The notes beneath the pieces were generated by a model, which searched no databases, had not been told where the DNA came from, and saw only the letters and a program-made list of their open reading frames with translations. Of a DNA stretch of 27,129 bases, positions 1 to 6,228 are shown one piece after another. Source of the DNA: an uncultured Oscillospiraceae bacterium (lineage in GTDB: Bacteria > Bacillota > Clostridia > Oscillospirales > Oscillospiraceae); NCBI GenBank assembly GCA_934597175.1, contig CAKTQR010000032.1, positions 1 through 27,129 on the forward strand, written 5' to 3'. Both the position numbers and the translations under genes were made by a program. Every line of letters starts with the position of its first letter. Position 1 is the first letter of the stretch.

Positions 1-104
1 CTGACTTTAAAGAACCCTTTTCTGGTGCTTATTTAGCATAAGCTGTTGTTCTTACATTATCTAATTTTCAAGGTACACTCTCGCGCACCGCTCGCACGGT
101 GAGC
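1..104 (-). other. Probable rRNA operon leader (partial, runs off left edge)
   Basis: Read on the minus strand, the region after the two promoters begins with a GC-rich hairpin (CACCG and CGGTG arms around a 6-nt loop, about 81-99). It continues with a CCTTGAAAA box (about 69-77) and a GGTTCTTTAAAG box near the window edge (about 7-18). Such boxA-like elements are typical of Firmicutes rRNA leaders, where they recruit Nus antitermination factors. No rRNA sequence itself lies in the window, so naming it a ribosomal leader is an inference from these boxes and the promoter architecture. Confidence 0.6.
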
Positions 105-110
105 TTTTAT

Positions 111-139
111 ATAATAGCAAATTCATCAGACTTTGTCAA
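111..139 (-). promoter_or_regulatory. Strong sigma-A promoter, proximal of a tandem pair (P2)
   Basis: The minus strand has a perfect TTGACA -35 (134-139), a 17-bp spacer and a TATTAT -10 (111-116), preceded by TGC (extended -10). Upstream is an A/T-tract region with GAAAAAG runs that could act as an UP element. It points leftward into the boxA-like leader, away from all genes in the window. Confidence 0.75.
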
Positions 140-207
140 GAACTTTTTCAAAAACTTTTTCGGTTTTTTTATTCGTTCCTTTACGCCGTTTTCTGAAGTG
201 CTTTGAT

Positions 208-236
208 AGAATAGCACCGGAATCGGCAATTGTCAA
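208..236 (-). promoter_or_regulatory. Strong sigma-A promoter, distal of a tandem pair (P1)
   Basis: The minus strand has TTGACA (231-236), a 17-bp spacer and TATTCT (208-213), again with TGC directly before the -10. The upstream sequence is A-tract rich and shares GAAAAAGTT with the region upstream of P2. Two near-identical promoters about 97 bp apart are the usual arrangement ahead of rRNA operons. Confidence 0.7.
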
Positions 237-361
237 GCGGTTTTTAAAACTTTTTCGCATACTTTTTATAATCATTTTGAGCGTTCAAAATATTGTGTTC
301 AATTGCCGGATCAGGCGCAAGATATGCGCCGCCGAAGTCTGTGCTCCGGCGGCGGCAATTT
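237..361. other. Intergenic region with two overlapping hairpins
   Basis: I see no gene here. A GC-rich inverted repeat (CGCCGCCG at 327-334 with CGGCGGCG at 347-354) starts 7 nt after the FAH-family stop codon. A second perfect hairpin (GGCGCA, AGATA, TGCGCC; 314-330) shares bases with its left arm, so only one can form at a time. Neither is followed by a clear U-run on the minus strand, so an ordinary intrinsic terminator for the upstream operon is not obvious. The remainder is the A/T-rich upstream region of the tandem promoters. Confidence 0.5.
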
Positions 362-1231
362 TCAGCCTATCGTGTTTTCGAGAACGCCTATTCCGTCTAT
401 CTCGCAGCGGACGACATCGTCGTTTTTGAGGTACTGCCGGACGGCGGCATCCATGCCGAGGGCGACACCGCTCGGTGTGCCGGTGGCGATGACCGTGCCT
501 GCCTTGAGCGTCATGCCGGCGGACAGCTCCTCGATGATATAGGGAATGTCGAATATCATCATGCGGGTGTTGCTGTTCTGGCGAAGCTCGCCGTTTACAT
601 AGCAGCGAATGTCCAGCTCGGGCATAGCGCCGAGCTTGTCTGCCGACAGGATGACGGGACCCATGGGCGTAAAGCCGTCAAGGCTCTTGCCGAAGTACCA
701 CTGCTTGTGGCGGGTCTGAAGATTGCGGGCGGAGACATCATTGATGATCGTATAGCCGAAAATGTACTCGGCTGCGTCGGCGGCCTTGACATTTTTTGCG
801 TCTTTGCCGATCACGACGCCGAGCTCGACCTCGTAGTCAAGGCTGTCGCAGATATCGAAGTGACCGTCGATGGGGTCGCCCGGGGCGACGGCTCTGTTCA
901 GGCGCTTGGAAAAGTACACGGCGTCGCCGCGCTGGACATCGAACACCGCATCGGCTCGGGTGGCCTCCTCGGCGTGGTCGCAGTAGTTGAGGCCAAGGCA
1001 GATGATATCCTGCTTGGGCTCGGGGATGGGTGCATCGAGTGTGACCGCATCGAGCGCAAGCTCCTTTGCACCGTTCGCTATAACAGGCAGCGAGCCGTTG
1101 AGCTCGTCGATGAGCTCGTTCATGCTCTGCGCCTTGAGTCCCAGCTCGGAGGCGGGGATAACGGCGGTCTCGGCGGCGTTCAGGACGCCGACTGCGGACT
1201 TGCCTTCATTTATATATGTAACGAACTTCAC
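362..1231 (-). CDS. Fumarylacetoacetate hydrolase family protein
   Basis: This 289-residue protein of the FAH superfamily comprises metal-dependent enzymes that hydrolyse, isomerise or decarboxylate acylpyruvate-like compounds. The expected metal ligands are visible as E134 and E136 in DYEVELGVVIG and D165 in GYTIINDVSARN. GKSLDGFTPMGP (181-192) and ATGTPSGVALG (249-259) are the usual substrate-loop and C-terminal FAH motifs. The N-terminal 70 residues form the short cap common in bacterial members. A longer reading starting at 1315 would add a tail overlapping the upstream gene. The GTG at 1231 is preferred because GGAGGTG lies 7 nt upstream and homologues begin MKFVTY-like. It starts one base after the upstream stop, so the pair is translationally coupled. 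The exact substrate cannot be told from sequence; oxaloacetate decarboxylase or acylpyruvate hydrolase are both possible. Confidence 0.9.
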   Translation of the reverse strand: MKFVTYINEGKSAVGVLNAAETAVIPASELGLKAQSMNELIDELNGSLPVIANGAKELALDAVTLDAPIPEPKQDIICLGLNYCDHAEEATRADAVFDVQRGDAVYFSKRLNRAVAPGDPIDGHFDICDSLDYEVELGVVIGKDAKNVKAADAAEYIFGYTIINDVSARNLQTRHKQWYFGKSLDGFTPMGPVILSADKLGAMPELDIRCYVNGELRQNSNTRMMIFDIPYIIEELSAGMTLKAGTVIATGTPSGVALGMDAAVRQYLKNDDVVRCEIDGIGVLENTIG

Positions 1232-1232
1232 C

Positions 1233-1715
1233 TCAGAGCACCTCCAGCAGCTTTGCAAAGATCTGACCGACATAGGGCACGGGCTCTTTCTTGCCGAAAT
1301 ATGCATTGCGTGCACCGAGGAAGGCGAGCACGACGAGTATTACGGTGTTTATCTTCTTGACGGGCTTGCCGACATAGGGCACAACGGCGACAACGCTGTT
1401 AAGCGCATGCAGAGCGAGCAGCATCGCCGACTGCTTGGCGTGGTACTTGATGAGGTCGGAGCTGCGGTTTTTGATGAGCGAATAGATAAACAGAGGACCG
1501 ATATAGCCGGAGGCGGCAAGGTCACGCTCACGAAACTCGTCGGGGATCTTGTCGTCGCCGGTCATCTGAGGACCTGCCTTTTCGAAGGCTTCCTGCATAT
1601 ATTGAAAAATCGGATTATCGAACATGCCGTCGCCGCCCTCGGGCTTCCAGCCGCAGCTGATGCACATTCTGCCGCCGTCGGGAATGTATGCTCCGCATTG
1701 AGGACACTTATTCAT
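1233..1715 (-). CDS. Zinc-ribbon membrane protein of unknown function
   Basis: This 160-residue protein begins with a four-cysteine zinc ribbon (C4, C7, C18, C21). A linker follows, then a hydrophobic C-terminal half with about three membrane segments between residues 70 and 145. The middle segment carries IKYHAKQSAMLLALHA, a pattern like Tic20/DUF4870-type small membrane proteins, where a hydrophilic KYHAxQ stretch sits inside a helical bundle. The start ATG has AAAGGTG 6-7 nt upstream. It is the first gene of a two-gene operon with the FAH-family enzyme, from which it is separated by one base. No function is known; a structural or scaffolding membrane role is only a guess. Confidence 0.75.
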   Translation of the reverse strand: MNKCPQCGAYIPDGGRMCISCGWKPEGGDGMFDNPIFQYMQEAFEKAGPQMTGDDKIPDEFRERDLAASGYIGPLFIYSLIKNRSSDLIKYHAKQSAMLLALHALNSVVAVVPYVGKPVKKINTVILVVLAFLGARNAYFGKKEPVPYVGQIFAKLLEVL

Positions 1716-1735
1716 TCATATCACCTTTCTATGTA

Positions 1736-1751
1736 CGGCGGCCAGCCGCCG
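1736..1751 (-). other. Leader hairpin ahead of the zinc-ribbon gene
   Basis: A perfect CGGCGG and CCGCCG stem with a 4-nt loop lies between the promoter at 1764-1792 and the ribosome site of the zinc-ribbon gene. On the minus strand it has no U-run behind it, so it is not a terminator for sleB. It may stabilise or regulate the leader. Confidence 0.4.
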
Positions 1752-1763
1752 GGGTTTTCCTTT

Positions 1764-1792
1764 ATTTTATTATCTTCGCCATACCAAGTCAA
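1764..1792 (-). promoter_or_regulatory. Promoter for the zinc-ribbon/FAH operon
   Basis: The minus strand has TTGACT (1787-1792), a 17-bp spacer and TAAAAT (1764-1769). The -35 overlaps the last codons of sleB, so this pair of genes probably has its own vegetative promoter and does not depend on sleB transcription. Confidence 0.55.
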
Positions 1793-2457
1793 GCGCAAAA
1801 TCTGTGACTGCCGATAACGAGCAGCAGCGGGCGTGACCAAATCCACTTGCTGGTGGCGGTGGCGGGGTTAAAATAATATATTGCACCGCCAGTGGGGTCT
1901 GAGCCGCCGAGCGCCTCACGGGCGGCTCGATAGGCGCTGTCGGTGATGGGCTGGTCGAACTGACCGTCGTCAAGGCAGGAAAATGCGCCGGACTGATAGA
2001 TGACGCCGGACAGGCTGTTTGGAAACGACGGATGGTCAATTCTGTTCATGACGACAGCACCGACGGCGACCTGCCCGACATAGGGCTCGCCACGGGCCTC
2101 GGCGGATATGAGCCGTGCAAGAAGATAGACATCGCCGTCGCTGTTAGACGAGCTTTGACCGGCGTAAATACCCATGGCTGCAAGGGTCTTATCCCCCGCC
2201 TGACCGTCAACGGCAAGGCCGTTTTGGCGCTGAAAATACTTGACGGCGTTTTCCGTGCGGCTGCCGTAGATACCGTCGACGGTATAGTTATAATACCCCC
2301 AGCTTTTGAGGCGGGTCTGTATCTCCGTAACGGTTGCGTCGCTTGATCCCCGCTTATAAAGCGCCGCATCGGCCGACTGCGCAAGGGCAATAATAAGTAG
2401 GTTGACGGCAAAGATCAGCGCTATGGCAAGAATTATCTTTTTTCGCTTTACGCTCAT
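1789..2457 (-). CDS. sleB: Spore cortex-lytic enzyme SleB (germination cell wall hydrolase)
   Basis: This 222-residue protein has a signal peptide or anchor (hydrophobic residues about 8-31), a PG_binding_1 peptidoglycan-binding domain (about 35-95; SSDATVTEIQTRLKSWGYY) and a C-terminal SleB/CwlJ hydrolase domain (about 105-222). The domain carries LISAEARGEP with the catalytic glutamate, AVVMNRI, GAIYYFNP and a closing SKWIWSRP. In spore formers SleB is a lytic transglycosylase that degrades muramic-lactam cortex during germination. A longer frame begins at 2508, but the ATG at 2457 has AAAGGAG 8 nt upstream and gives a proper signal peptide. No ypeB partner is adjacent here, although SleB and YpeB are often encoded together. 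Its presence supports a spore-forming host. Confidence 0.92.
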   Translation of the reverse strand: MSVKRKKIILAIALIFAVNLLIIALAQSADAALYKRGSSDATVTEIQTRLKSWGYYNYTVDGIYGSRTENAVKYFQRQNGLAVDGQAGDKTLAAMGIYAGQSSSNSDGDVYLLARLISAEARGEPYVGQVAVGAVVMNRIDHPSFPNSLSGVIYQSGAFSCLDDGQFDQPITDSAYRAAREALGGSDPTGGAIYYFNPATATSKWIWSRPLLLVIGSHRFCA

Positions 2458-2476
2458 TTTAAACACTCCTTTTGAG

Positions 2477-2506
2477 TAGTTTTGCGCAAAGGAAAATTTC
2501 GTATGC
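2477..2506 (-). promoter_or_regulatory. Possible forespore sigma-G-like promoter for sleB
   Basis: The minus strand has GCATA (2502-2506), an 18-bp spacer and AAAACTA (2477-2483), which matches the SigG pattern (GMATR, about 18 bp, CATNMTA) at 5 of 5 and 5 of 7 positions. SleB is a SigG-class gene in Bacillus. The start site would fall only about 13 nt before the ATG, leaving the ribosome site at the extreme 5' end, which weakens the call. Confidence 0.3.
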
Positions 2507-2512
2507 AAAGAA

Positions 2513-2549
2513 AAAAATACCTGAACGGAAAGTCCGTTCAGGTATTTTT
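2513..2549. terminator. Intrinsic terminator after rnfB
   Basis: A perfect 17-bp inverted repeat (arms 2513-2529 and 2533-2549, loop AAG) has A/T runs at both ends, so it reads as a terminator on either strand. It lies 12 nt past the rnfB stop and closes the rnf operon before sleB. Confidence 0.92.
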
Positions 2550-2561
2550 AAAAATTTGCTG

Positions 2562-3362
2562 TCAGTTCTGGACCTTGATGATGTGTCTCGGGCAGATGTC
2601 GGAGCAATGTCCGCACTGCACACACTTGGTGACATCGATCTTGGCCAGATTGTCAACAACGACGATCGCATCTGCGGGGCACTCACGCTGACACTTCATG
2701 CAGCCGATGCAGCCTGCATCACAGATCTTGTTGACAGCTGCGCCCTTGTCATGGCTGGAGCATGCGACTTCGACATGCTGGTCATAGGGAACGAGTCTGA
2801 CGATCTTCTTGGGGCAGACATCGACGCAAGCGCCGCAGCCGACACACTGCTCACGGTCGACCTTTGCGACACCGTCAACGATGTGCATTGCGCCGAACTG
2901 GCAGGCATCGGCACAGTTGCCGAGACCGATACATGCAAAGCGGCAGTCCATATTGCTCTTGCCGCCGAACAGCATTGCTGCCTGGCAGTTTTTCGGACCG
3001 TTGTAGTTAAAGCGCTTGAGAGCGTGACCTTCCGTGCCGGAGCAGGGAACGAAAGCGACCTGACGAACGGCATCACCGGCGGAAACGCCCATGATCTCGC
3101 CGATCTTTGCGGCAGCTTCAGCGCCGCCTGCGACACACTTGTTAACCGGAGCTTCGCCCTTTGCGACCGCAGCGGCGTAGCCGTCACAGCCGGGGTAACC
3201 GCAGCCGCCGCAGTTTGCGCCTGCAAGGCACTCACGAACGGCTTCCTGCTTGGGGTCAACTTCAACATAGAAGATCTTTGATGCGAATGCGAGGATAGCG
3301 CCGAAAACGCCGCCCAGGATGCCCAGCACCAAAAGGGCCTTAAGAATAACCATAAAATCCAT
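2562..3362 (-). CDS. rnfB: Rnf complex subunit B (multi-cluster ferredoxin-like subunit)
   Basis: RnfB, 266 residues, accepts electrons from ferredoxin and feeds them to the membrane part of the Rnf ion pump. An N-terminal membrane anchor spans residues 5-27. It is followed by the 4Fe-4S domain ECLAGANCGGCGYPGC (C45, C51, C54, C59, with C76). Three ferredoxin-type motifs have cysteines at 173/176/179/183, around 218/221/224/228 and 247/250/253/257, and further cysteines at 140/144/150/154 suggest an extra cluster. This many clusters is typical of clostridial RnfB. The ATG has AAGGAGGG 7 nt upstream, in the gap after rnfA. It is the last gene of the operon and is followed by a strong terminator. 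Confidence 0.96.
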   Translation of the reverse strand: MDFMVILKALLVLGILGGVFGAILAFASKIFYVEVDPKQEAVRECLAGANCGGCGYPGCDGYAAAVAKGEAPVNKCVAGGAEAAAKIGEIMGVSAGDAVRQVAFVPCSGTEGHALKRFNYNGPKNCQAAMLFGGKSNMDCRFACIGLGNCADACQFGAMHIVDGVAKVDREQCVGCGACVDVCPKKIVRLVPYDQHVEVACSSHDKGAAVNKICDAGCIGCMKCQRECPADAIVVVDNLAKIDVTKCVQCGHCSDICPRHIIKVQN

Positions 3363-3375
3363 ATCTTAGCCCTCC

Positions 3376-3969
3376 TTAAAGCGGAATGTTCATGCCGCTG
3401 AAGCCCATGAAGGCCAGAGCGAGCAGAGCCGCAGACACGAGGCAGATCGGGAAGCCCTCAAAGCTCTCGGGATAATCTGCAAAGTCGATGCGCTCACGCA
3501 CGGAGGCGAACAGAACGATCGCAAGCAGGAAGCCGAGACCGCCGAACACACCGTAAAGCGTAGACTGGATGAAGTTGAAGTGATACTGAACATTCAGCAG
3601 AACAACACCGAGAACTGCGCAGTTGGTGGTGATAAGGGGCAGGTAAATGCCCAGTGCCGAGTACAGCGAGGGGATGGACTTTTTAAGGAACATCTCAACA
3701 AACTGAACGAGGCCGGCGATGATGAGGATGAATGCGAGGGTCTCGAGGAAGCCGAGGCTCAGCGGGACGAGGATGTAGGTATCGACGACCCAGCAGATGG
3801 CGGATGCAAGACCCATAACAAAGGTAACTGCAAGACCCATACCGATAGCGGTGTCGACCTTAGACGAGCAGCCGAGGAACGGGCAGCAGCCGAGGAACTG
3901 CGAGAAGATGAAGTTATTTATCAGGATCGCACTCAGGGCGATGGTGATAATGGAAGCTGTACTTGTCAT
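3376..3969 (-). CDS. rnfA: Rnf complex subunit A (membrane subunit)
   Basis: RnfA has 197 residues and about six membrane helices, and is paralogous to RnfE. The two pack as an inverted pair that holds a membrane-embedded Fe-S cluster. Candidate ligands are the cysteines in FLGCCPFLGC (C28/C29/C34) and C117 in LPLITTNCAVLG. It starts inside the end of rnfE (ATGA overlap), and its AGGAGG lies within the rnfE coding region exactly 10 nt before the ATG. Residue count and helix pattern match the family; no anomaly is seen. Confidence 0.96.
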   Translation of the reverse strand: MTSTASIITIALSAILINNFIFSQFLGCCPFLGCSSKVDTAIGMGLAVTFVMGLASAICWVVDTYILVPLSLGFLETLAFILIIAGLVQFVEMFLKKSIPSLYSALGIYLPLITTNCAVLGVVLLNVQYHFNFIQSTLYGVFGGLGFLLAIVLFASVRERIDFADYPESFEGFPICLVSAALLALAFMGFSGMNIPL

Positions 3970-4643
3970 TTGCTCTCAGCCTCCTTCTTTGCTTTCTTTT
4001 CGGCAGACTTACGCAGAGCGTACTGCATAAGTGCGATCAGGCAGCCGAGGGTAAGGAAGCCGCCGAAGGGCATGGTCAGGACCATTGCGCCCTGGAAGTC
4101 GGCTCCGAACACGGCAAAGCCCGAGCCGGTGCCGTCAAGAGTGAGACCCCTGACAGGATCGAGAAGGCCGCCGCCGATGGTGCCGAAGCCGAGAAGCTCG
4201 CGGATAAGGCACATTACGATCAGAACGATGGTGTAGCCCAGACCCTGGAATATACCGTCGAAGAAGGATGCACCGATGGTGTTCTTCTGGCAGAATGCCT
4301 CTGCACGGCCGATGATGATGCAGTTAACGACGATGAGCGGGATGAACACGCCCAGAGCCTCGCTAAGTGCGGGGACGAACGCCTGCAGCAGCAGGTCAAC
4401 TATCGTAACGAAGCCCGCAATGACAACAACGAATATTGCAAGGCGGATCTCGTTGGGGATTACCTTTCTGATCGCCGAAACAACAACATTGCAGCAGGTC
4501 AGAATGATGAGAACGGACAGGCCCATGCCGACGCCGTTAAAGAGGCTCGTGGTGATCGCCATCGTGGCGCACATACCGATAAGCTGAACAAGAACGGGGT
4601 TGTTGGTGATAAGGCCTTCCTTAAACTGTTTTTTAATGTTCAT
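3966..4643 (-). CDS. rnfE: Rnf complex subunit E (membrane subunit)
   Basis: RnfE has 225 residues and is a multi-helix membrane subunit paralogous to RnfA. C25 (LIGMCATMA) and C108 (IPLIVVNCI) are the conserved cysteines expected to help bind the cluster shared with RnfA. The protein ends in a lysine/alanine-rich tail (KKAKKEAESK) whose codons contain the ribosome site of rnfA. The gene starts at an ATG with AAGGAGG 9 nt upstream, in the 14-bp gap after rnfG. Confidence 0.96.
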   Translation of the reverse strand: MNIKKQFKEGLITNNPVLVQLIGMCATMAITTSLFNGVGMGLSVLIILTCCNVVVSAIRKVIPNEIRLAIFVVVIAGFVTIVDLLLQAFVPALSEALGVFIPLIVVNCIIIGRAEAFCQKNTIGASFFDGIFQGLGYTIVLIVMCLIRELLGFGTIGGGLLDPVRGLTLDGTGSGFAVFGADFQGAMVLTMPFGGFLTLGCLIALMQYALRKSAEKKAKKEAESK

Positions 4644-4657
4644 TTAAGTCTACCTCC

Positions 4658-5209
4658 TTAACCCAGACTCTCGCAGGCTGCGGTAGCAGATGCCACTGCG
4701 CCGGTAACTGCGGTGGATGTGATGGTCGCACCGGTGAGAGCTTCGATGGTGCCGCCCTTCTTTGCAAGCTGGACATCAGAGCCCTGGCCCTTGAACTGCT
4801 CACGGAACGCAACGCCCTTGTCGCTGGGGCTGGACGCAACTGCGCCGAGGCCGGAGGTCTCACTGGAGTTGGTGATGGAAATGCCGGTGCACTTATAGTC
4901 GGTATCAACGCCGATTATAATGGTGATGCTGCCCTGGCTGCCGGTAACGGTGGTCTCTACGACATAGCCGGAGACGCTGCCGTCCTCGGCAATAGCCTGG
5001 GAGATCTTATCGATGGCGGTATCGCCGCCGGTGTACTCGACTTCCTTGTAATCCTTTGCGGCAAGGACTTCTGCGTATGCATCAGCGGTCTTCTGAGCTG
5101 CGATCTCGTTGATCCTGTCAACGGTGAGCTCGTACACGACGCCGAGAACGCCCGCAACGATGGCGGAAATGAGGAAAAGGATCAGAGTAAGCTTAAGTAT
5201 CTTCTTCAT
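4658..5209 (-). CDS. rnfG: Rnf complex subunit G (covalent FMN subunit)
   Basis: RnfG has 183 residues: one N-terminal membrane helix (about 7-26) and an extracytoplasmic FMN-binding domain. The flavinylation motif is TGATITS at 159-165, with T162 the expected acceptor of covalent FMN by phosphoester bond, installed by an ApbE-type flavin transferase that is not encoded in this window. TSGLGAVASSP (118-128) matches the family ETPGLG region. The ATG overlaps the rnfD stop by one base (TAATG), with AGGAGG 10 nt upstream inside rnfD. Confidence 0.95.
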   Translation of the reverse strand: MKKILKLTLILFLISAIVAGVLGVVYELTVDRINEIAAQKTADAYAEVLAAKDYKEVEYTGGDTAIDKISQAIAEDGSVSGYVVETTVTGSQGSITIIIGVDTDYKCTGISITNSSETSGLGAVASSPSDKGVAFREQFKGQGSDVQLAKKGGTIEALTGATITSTAVTGAVASATAACESLG

Positions 5210-6228
5210 TATGCCTTTGCCTCCTTTGCTGCCTTCTTGGCTGCCTTGAGGTCTTCCTTGGTCACGCCGAACTGGCGGCCGCGGGTGCCCTTATCGATAG
5301 CCCATGCGCACAGGTTCATGATGAGGATGGCGTAGGAAACACCCTCGGGATAGCCGCCGAAGTAACGGATCAGAACGGTCAGAGCGCCGCAGCCGAAGCC
5401 GTACAGCAGCTGGCCGTTGAGAGTTACGGGGCTGGAGGAGTAATCCGTTGCCATGAAGATAGCACCGAGAAGCAGACCGCCGGAGAGCAGGTTGTAGACC
5501 ATCCAATCGACATTGGAGTAGCCGTTTCTCGGGAAGATAACGGTAATGATGGCGACCGTGCCGATGAAGGCAACGGGGATGCGCCAGCTGATGACCTTGC
5601 GGACGAGCAGGTAAATGCCGCCGAGGAGCAGCGCAGCAGCGCTGATCTCACCGATGCAGCCGGGCATCGAGCCGATGAACAGGTTGCCGAAGCTGAAGTA
5701 ATCGGGCATAGCCTCAGTGCCGGCCTTGAGAATGCTCAGCGGGGTAGCCATCGTGGCTGCGTCAACGGTCTTGCTCAGGGCAGCGGGAACTGCCCAAGTG
5801 GTCATGATGACGGGCCAGGAGGCCATGAGGAAAGCTCTTGCCGCAAGTGCGGGGTTGAGGAAGTTCTTGCCGATGCCGCCGTAAAGCTGCTTTACGATGA
5901 CCATTGCAAAGAAAGTGCCGACAACGGGCATCCACCAAGGTGCTCCGACGGGGATGACCAGAGCGACGAGGATGCCGGTCACGCAGGCGGAAAGGTCGCC
6001 TATGGAGCTAGGCTTCTTCATGAGCTTGCGATAGCCCCACTCCCAGAACACTGCCGAGGCGACGGACACCGCAATGAGCAGCAGTGCCTTCACGCCGAAC
6101 ATCACGATGCCGACGACCATTGCGGGAACAAGTGCAATGATGACATCGAGCATGATGCGGGATGTGTCGGTATTCGTCCTTACCTGAGGCTGGTAGGAGG
6201 CGTCAAAGGTATATTCTTTTGCTTTCAT
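5209..6228 (-). CDS. rnfD: Rnf complex subunit D (membrane subunit with covalent FMN)
   Basis: RnfD, 339 residues, is a homologue of NqrB with about nine to ten membrane helices. It carries a covalently bound FMN in the electron path to the ion channel. The motif in the usual place (D-G-x-S/T-G-A-T) reads DAATMAT at 156-162, so T162 is the predicted acceptor; the glycine before A-T is methionine. KQLYGGIGKNFLNPALAAR (113-131) and WWMPVVGTFFAMV are family landmarks. The C-terminus is a lysine/alanine tail (KKAAKEAKA). It overlaps rnfC by ATGA and has AGGAGG 10 nt before its ATG. Confidence 0.95.
   Translation of the reverse strand: MKAKEYTFDASYQPQVRTNTDTSRIMLDVIIALVPAMVVGIVMFGVKALLLIAVSVASAVFWEWGYRKLMKKPSSIGDLSACVTGILVALVIPVGAPWWMPVVGTFFAMVIVKQLYGGIGKNFLNPALAARAFLMASWPVIMTTWAVPAALSKTVDAATMATPLSILKAGTEAMPDYFSFGNLFIGSMPGCIGEISAAALLLGGIYLLVRKVISWRIPVAFIGTVAIITVIFPRNGYSNVDWMVYNLLSGGLLLGAIFMATDYSSSPVTLNGQLLYGFGCGALTVLIRYFGGYPEGVSYAILIMNLCAWAIDKGTRGRQFGVTKEDLKAAKKAAKEAKA

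Noticed and set aside
293..1360. Long plus-strand ORF of 355 codons opposite the FAH-family gene
   Set aside because: It is antisense to a clear FAH-family gene, has no ribosome site and its composition is that of a reversed coding strand. Many similar plus-strand frames lie opposite rnf, rel and recJ.
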